64,000 nt of DNA from Acorus gramineus (Eukaryota; Streptophyta; Magnoliopsida; Acorales; Acoraceae). The stretch is from contig CM060853.1 of the NCBI GenBank assembly GCA_030737835.1, forward strand, positions 3,883,152 through 3,947,151. The letters are read 5' to 3'. Shown here in pieces: positions 59,355 through 64,000 of the stretch. The translations under genes were made by a program, and so were the position numbers. The notes beneath the pieces were generated by a model that was given only the letters and a program-made list of their open reading frames with translations, made no database searches and was not told the DNA's origin. Every line of letters begins with the position of its first letter. The stretch's first letter is position 1.

Positions 59355-59970
59355 AGTTTAAATCAGAGGGTTATTAGGTTTTACATTGTGTTTTTGGGGG
59401 ACTAAATTTAAAGAAAAGTCAGGGATTTATATGGATATTAGACAGTTTACAAAGGGTTATTTGGAATTTTCTTTTAATAAAAATATAATTTATATTTCAA
59501 TTAAATAAAGAGCGTTATTTTTCCAAACTTCCAATGAGATATATATGCTTTATTAAATGAGATATGTAATTTTCATTTTATGATTAAATGAGCTCAGACA
59601 ATTTCTTTTGTTTTTTTATATATAGAAAAGTAAGCATTGTCATTAAGTAGATTGTAAAAACAATGACTAAAAGGGGGTGACAGAAATAGAGAATACAAAA
59701 ATAACTTATAAGTAGCAAATACAAGAGAAGAAAAGCAAGAAAAGTAGCACAATTCCAAACAATGATTGGCTAAAAGTGGAACGAAAGTGGACGGCAGACC
59801 CCGGGCGGAGGAGGCCGACCCCCTCCAATCAATATACTTTTTTTAAAAATGAAACTTTCTATTAATGATTCTTCAATCTCATTTGTTATATTTATGATAT
59901 GATTTACTAAAAATAAAAGATCTGGCTAATAAATAATAATCCCTAATACTTCATGGAAAGTCGCATCTAT
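59355..59970. other. AT-rich intergenic DNA
   Basis: No coding homology recognised; a short GC-rich patch (ACCCCGGGCGGAGGAGGCCG, about 59799) stands out but has no assigned role. Confidence 0.5.
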
Positions 59971-60306
59971 ATTCAAGGAATATCTACCCCTGTTTAGCTC
60001 AATAAATCATTTTTATGTTTCATTGTATTTGTTTCTAACATATTTTGTTATGTTTTTGTAACACTCACATCGCGAAGAAATATAACTACCGTGTCATCTC
60101 CCATAAATTCTCATAGTAAAATAAGCAGTATTTGATACATTCAAGGAATGTCTACCCCTGTTTGGCTCAATAAATCATTTTTATGTTTCATCGTATTTGT
60201 TTTTAACATATTTTGTTATGTTTTCGTAACACTTAAATCGCGAAGAAATATAACTGCCATGTCATCTTTCATAAGTTTTCATGGTAAAATAAAGCAGTGT
60301 TTGAAA
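59971..60306. repeat. 168-bp tandem duplication
   Basis: Units 59971-60138 and 60139-60306 both start ATTCAAGGAAT.TCTACCC and share AGCTCAATAAATCATTTTTA (GGCTCA... in the second) and ATCGCGAAGAAATATAACT. Few differences, so fairly recent. Non-coding. Confidence 0.85.
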
Positions 60307-61788
60307 ACTACATCGTTTCTTATTTTTCAAATGGCTCACACCACGGCCAGAATGAAAGACATCGCAACTTGCCCTGCATGCAGTGCTCCTGTTCCCGTCC
60401 TACATCATGCATGCAGCCGCCTCCCATAAGTCCCTCATCCAGTGAGATCACAACCTTGTATCGAAAAGGAGTTCCAAACCAATCTAGATTCTTGATGTGC
60501 CCGAGGAAAGACAAAAGAGGTGATTAAGAGACTCATCCTCGTAACAGATCGGGCAAATCGTGTAAGAGCACTCATACACTCAGTCCATTTCACAACCCTG
60601 TACACTATGATAGCATTATATATTACGCTATCATAGTATATGAGGTTCTATCATAGTGTATATTAAATTTATTTTTTCATTTTTTTAAAGTGAAAAAAAA
60701 AACTATTGTATCTAAGTATATATATCATTTCATATAACAATATATACTTCAATGAGAAAGTATAATTTATAAAAAAAAAAAAATACGATGTAGACTGTAA
60801 ATGGGGCTGGACGTAATTTTTTATCGTATAAAACTATAATGGGGTGAGCACAATATTTGTTTGTCAAGAGAATAACTGATGAAGAAGTTGAAATTTATCT
60901 TTATAAATAATCCCACAAACAAAAATTACTTCATGACATGACAGGGATTCAGTATTTCAGTGTGATTGTGTATTCTTTTAGATGCGTGATATCAGAGAGT
61001 TGGAGATCCCATCTGCTCTGACCTTACAATAGATCATGAATTTTCGAGAGGTTACTCAATCTATTGGTGCTACAAAAATATGGAGTTGTTTGTGGTTTAG
61101 AGGTACAGTATAATAGAATTTTTATTATCTTTGGAGATTCATTATTATTTATGAAGAATAAGAGGGAAAATTTGAAACATTATTAAATTTAGAATTAGAA
61201 TACGACCATCCAGAGTTGAGCCACTAAATTTGAAGATTCTTTTTTTTTTTTTTTTTTTTATAAAAAAGTACAATTTTATTATGCGATTTTAATTCATACC
61301 ACATGAAACATATCAATAACACCTTTAATATGAAACCAATATTGAATATGTTTAACACAAAAATATCTTCCAAAACATCATCAATCACATTATATATTTT
61401 CCAGTAACATTGATTTGATTCAACTTATATTCTTTACATATTTATTTACTAAGATATTATTTATTTTCAACTGAAATGAAATAATTGGAAGAGATCCCGG
61501 AAGAGAAATATATTTTAAAATATAAATTATGAATTGGAAATATTTTTAAATGTTGCTCCAAAGCACACTGACATTATTAAATATATTTGGAGTCTGTTTA
61601 TTAGGGACCCCATTGGAGTAATGAAAACAAAGAAGAAGAAACTACATAAGATTCACTACGCAAGTCTTTTCCAGTGGGGAAACCTTGTCAAACAGAGATT
61701 CATGGAAATATTTTTATCACATACCAAATTCATCCAGGCAGCCCCATGCCTCCATTTTATATTTTATCATTCTACATGTTATCTGCAC
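60307..61788. other. Intergenic DNA and probable 3' flank of the M16 peptidase fragment
   Basis: AT-rich with a T-run (about 61231-61259). A short cysteine/histidine-containing stretch near 60350-60430 has no assignable family. No gene supported. Confidence 0.5.
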
Positions 61789-62416
61789 CTACAGTTTCAT
61801 GTGCCCAAAGCCTCCCCTGAATGAGCCATACAGAGGTCTTGATCTCCTGAAGGTGAAGATATCCTTGATGCGAGTGGATTGGGATTCACCTTTTTCTGAT
61901 ATCACATCATTGTATTCTGAGGAATGTAGTTTCCCAAAAACTTGTATTGTGAGAGTCTTCCTACGAGGCGCGCCCACTTTGATGTGTTCGTTGAAGAAAT
62001 CTATCAGTTCTTGTTGGGGAAGCTCCCTCAATGCAGCCACCTGTCGTTCTTTTATTAATGTATGTTTCCTTTGGAAATTATAGCATTATGTGGAATTCAT
62101 TACTTGAATAGTGAATAAGGTTACGACATGGTCAGTTCTGAAAATGCTTCAGTGTGCTGTTTGGTTTGGATGATGTTTTATATGGGAGGACTAGAAAAGA
62201 CAAGATTCAAAAATGAAAGCTCCGGGACCATAACCGTCTGATGATATAGATTCTAAGATGGAAACTTATGTTATGCAGGAGGAAGAATCATACCTCAGAT
62301 TCCTTTCTATCAAATCTCAGAGTGCCATCCATGATTTCTCGCCAGTAAAACGAAGACTCTTCCCTTAAATTTTTGTGTTTCTCAAGCTTCATGTCGATCA
62401 ATGCAGTCACATTACT
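61789..62416 (-). CDS. Insulin-degrading-enzyme-like M16 zinc peptidase, last two exons
   Basis: Plant relatives (for example peroxisomal At2g41790) are ~970-residue M16 metallopeptidases that degrade peptides. Exon 62416-62294 (123 nt) encodes SNVTALIDMKLEKHKNLREE and YWREIMDGTLRFDRKESE; exon 62040-61789 encodes AALRELPQQELIDFFNEHIK and the C-terminal end SRPLYGSFRGGFGHMKL before the stop. Both frames are open and in phase with GT-AG junctions. The catalytic HxxEH region belongs far upstream and is not in the window. No further exon is recognisable between 62417 and the right edge, where a GC-rich LTR-like block starts at 63124. Either a long intron carries a retrotransposon, or this is a truncated fragment. 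Confidence 0.85.
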
Positions 62417-63123
62417 CTGCAATTAAGAGCCCCTGCCACGTTCAGTTTGACGGCAAGCAATAAATAAATTAATAAAAACAAGTTTGATGACAAAGATGTA
62501 AAAAAAAAATCTCAGAGACAACAAGATTAGTGCAACCCATCAAACCTGATCACATTACAAGAAACTTACTTCATGGAGGTCGCAAGGCTGCTTAAAGAAT
62601 ACAAAATATGGGGGAATACATGAAAAACAACATATGAGAACATGAATCTAATAGGAAATAGAACAGCAAGTACTTGTAGCATTTAAGGATATGACAAATT
62701 AAAACTTGAACTCAAACTCCACCCTATGTTTAGTGACATAAAGTCAAGGCGTTGCTCTACTCGGTACTTTGATGCCATTGTATTTCAAGTACATGACCTA
62801 GGCTGCACTTAGATTCATGTGGCACCTGATGCATGCCACTGAGTAATGCTATACTAATTCCCTGTTTTATTCTCAGTGATGGATAAAGAGGGATTCTGCT
62901 CAACATTAGGCACCTGATATGATCACTTATTGGGCAAAGGACAGTTCCCATGCTATATAATATTTAATTTTATTAAAAATGTTAATGGCGGGCATTCAAG
63001 TTATGTACTTAGGTTCTAAAAATCATATACAAATGCCAAAAAATATATAAAGATTTTTGAGCTTGAATGATATTTCTACAATATAGTGAAGTGGACCTGA
63101 CTGCAATATTGGACATGGTTACT
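62417..63123. other. Intron or flank of the M16 peptidase fragment
   Basis: No exon of the family recognised. Moderately AT-rich, nothing else supported. Confidence 0.5.
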
Positions 63124-64000
63124 GTCACACCCTAAAACTCATGGCACGTGGAGGGGACACGTGCCAGGCATGTTTGTGTGCAAGTGCGCAATGGCTTGCG
63201 GACATGCCAAGAAGAGTGGGACGCATACGTGCTCGGAGACATGTGGGGATGGCTGGAACGGACCCTAGTCATACACGGAGACGTGACCGAAAAGCGTGAT
63301 CCAAATGAGCCGGCACCACGAGCGCAATGACGTGGGCATGCCGGGCAACTATGTCGGGAGCATCGAAAGCCCTTAACAGGAGTGTCAGGCAATTCATCCG
63401 GGAATATCGGATAACTTGACCAGGGGCGTCGGGAAGCTCGACCGGGAGTGTCGGGTAATATGTCTGGAGTGCAGGACATCTTGTCCGGGCACACTCATGG
63501 GATCTGCCGGACGGACTCGGGGGAACCAATGCAGCGTGGCCAGTTGTGTCCTAAGATGTGCACCGAGTGCGGGATGACTCGGGGGACACATGGACACTCA
63601 GAAGGGATCTGAACTTGCAAGGAACGTGGGGGAGATGCGTGGTGGTTGACACGTGCATGGGAAACAAACGTGGGCAAACACGAGGGTGCACGAACCAGGC
63701 GTGGGCAAGGACTGGACTGCATAAGCCAGACGTGGGCATGTGGGGACGTGCAGGAGTGATGCGCAATGATCACTCCATCCAAAGGGGAATCCGCACAGTA
63801 CGTGGCGTACAAGTCGGAGAACCATTGGGCATCCGGGCAGGGTGACCGGAGGCGCTCGAGGTGTGTACTAGGTGCATGAGTGCACAATGGCTCGTGGGCA
63901 CAACCAGAAGGTGCGGAAGCGTGAGCGATGCGTGGTGCATGACGCAACGTGGGACACGTGGAGACGCAATCTGAAAGTGGGCGAGCGGTTGCACGAAACT
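63124..64000. mobile_element. Probable LTR retrotransposon end (GC-rich LTR), cut by the window edge
   Basis: Starts TGTCACACCCTAAAACTC, a common start of plant Ty3-type LTRs, with an abrupt rise in GC content compared with the AT-rich left side. Contains imperfect repeats of ACGTGGGCA and CGGGAGTGTCGGG. Overlapping open frames on both strands look like chance in GC-rich DNA. The other LTR, primer-binding site and coding part would be to the right. Confidence 0.5.

Noticed and set aside
60148..60527. Cys/His-containing short frames
   Set aside because: No conserved zinc-finger spacing or homology recognised; partly within a tandem duplication.
63132..63994. Several overlapping open frames in the GC-rich right end
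   Set aside because: Stop codons are rare in GC-rich DNA; frames on both strands overlap and show only His/Pro/Arg-rich composition, consistent with an LTR.
1..64000. CRISPR arrays, bacterial operons, rRNA genes
   Set aside because: Nothing of this kind; repeats are transposon or simple-sequence repeats and the genes are plant nuclear genes with introns. No convincing full tRNA gene was found.

Overview
This is nuclear DNA of a flowering plant: intron-rich genes with GT-AG junctions, AT-rich intergenic DNA and many plant transposons. The species cannot be told from the window. All exon coordinates below come from homologous reading frames, splice signals and codon phase; none has transcript support.

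Left third (0-26 kb), the gene-rich part: (1) the last 13 visible exons of an EFR3-like/SEMI-ROLLED LEAF2-type membrane scaffold gene (+, runs off the left edge); (2) a complete seven-exon TWISTED DWARF 1/FKBP42-type immunophilin gene (+, 365 aa); (3) a one-exon gene for a small, probably plastid-targeted membrane protein (-, 114 aa); (4) a NUCLEAR FUSION DEFECTIVE 6-like small organelle protein gene (-). The DNA between them holds nested hAT and Mutator-like elements, several with readable target-site duplications.

Middle (26-46 kb): a complete three-exon DUF642 cell-wall protein gene (-, 32.1-34.6 kb) surrounded by gene-poor DNA. That DNA holds TAA-flanked Tourist/PIF-type MITEs, hAT elements rich in short tandem motifs, a Mutator-type MITE with a duplicated end, and a ~1.57 kb tandem duplication of unidentified non-coding DNA.

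Right third (46-64 kb): an unprocessed sterol C-24 methyltransferase (SMT1) pseudogene (-), then a 7.8 kb near-perfect palindrome. Each palindrome arm carries a FAR1/MULE-type transposase gene, arranged tail to tail around a 19-nt spacer. The right-arm copy is intact (718 aa). The left-arm copy is broken by two stop codons and a Tourist MITE. Beyond it lie a decayed LINE-type RNase H fragment, the last two exons of an insulin-degrading-enzyme-like M16 peptidase gene (-), and a GC-rich block that looks like the start of an LTR retrotransposon. The palindrome is the most unusual object here: any read-through transcript would fold into a very long hairpin able to feed small-RNA silencing of its own transposon family, like the inverted-duplication locus Mu killer of maize.

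EFR3-like, DUF642 and M16 peptidase genes also lie close together in Arabidopsis (At2g41790-At2g41830, from memory), so part of the window may be an old syntenic block expanded by transposons.
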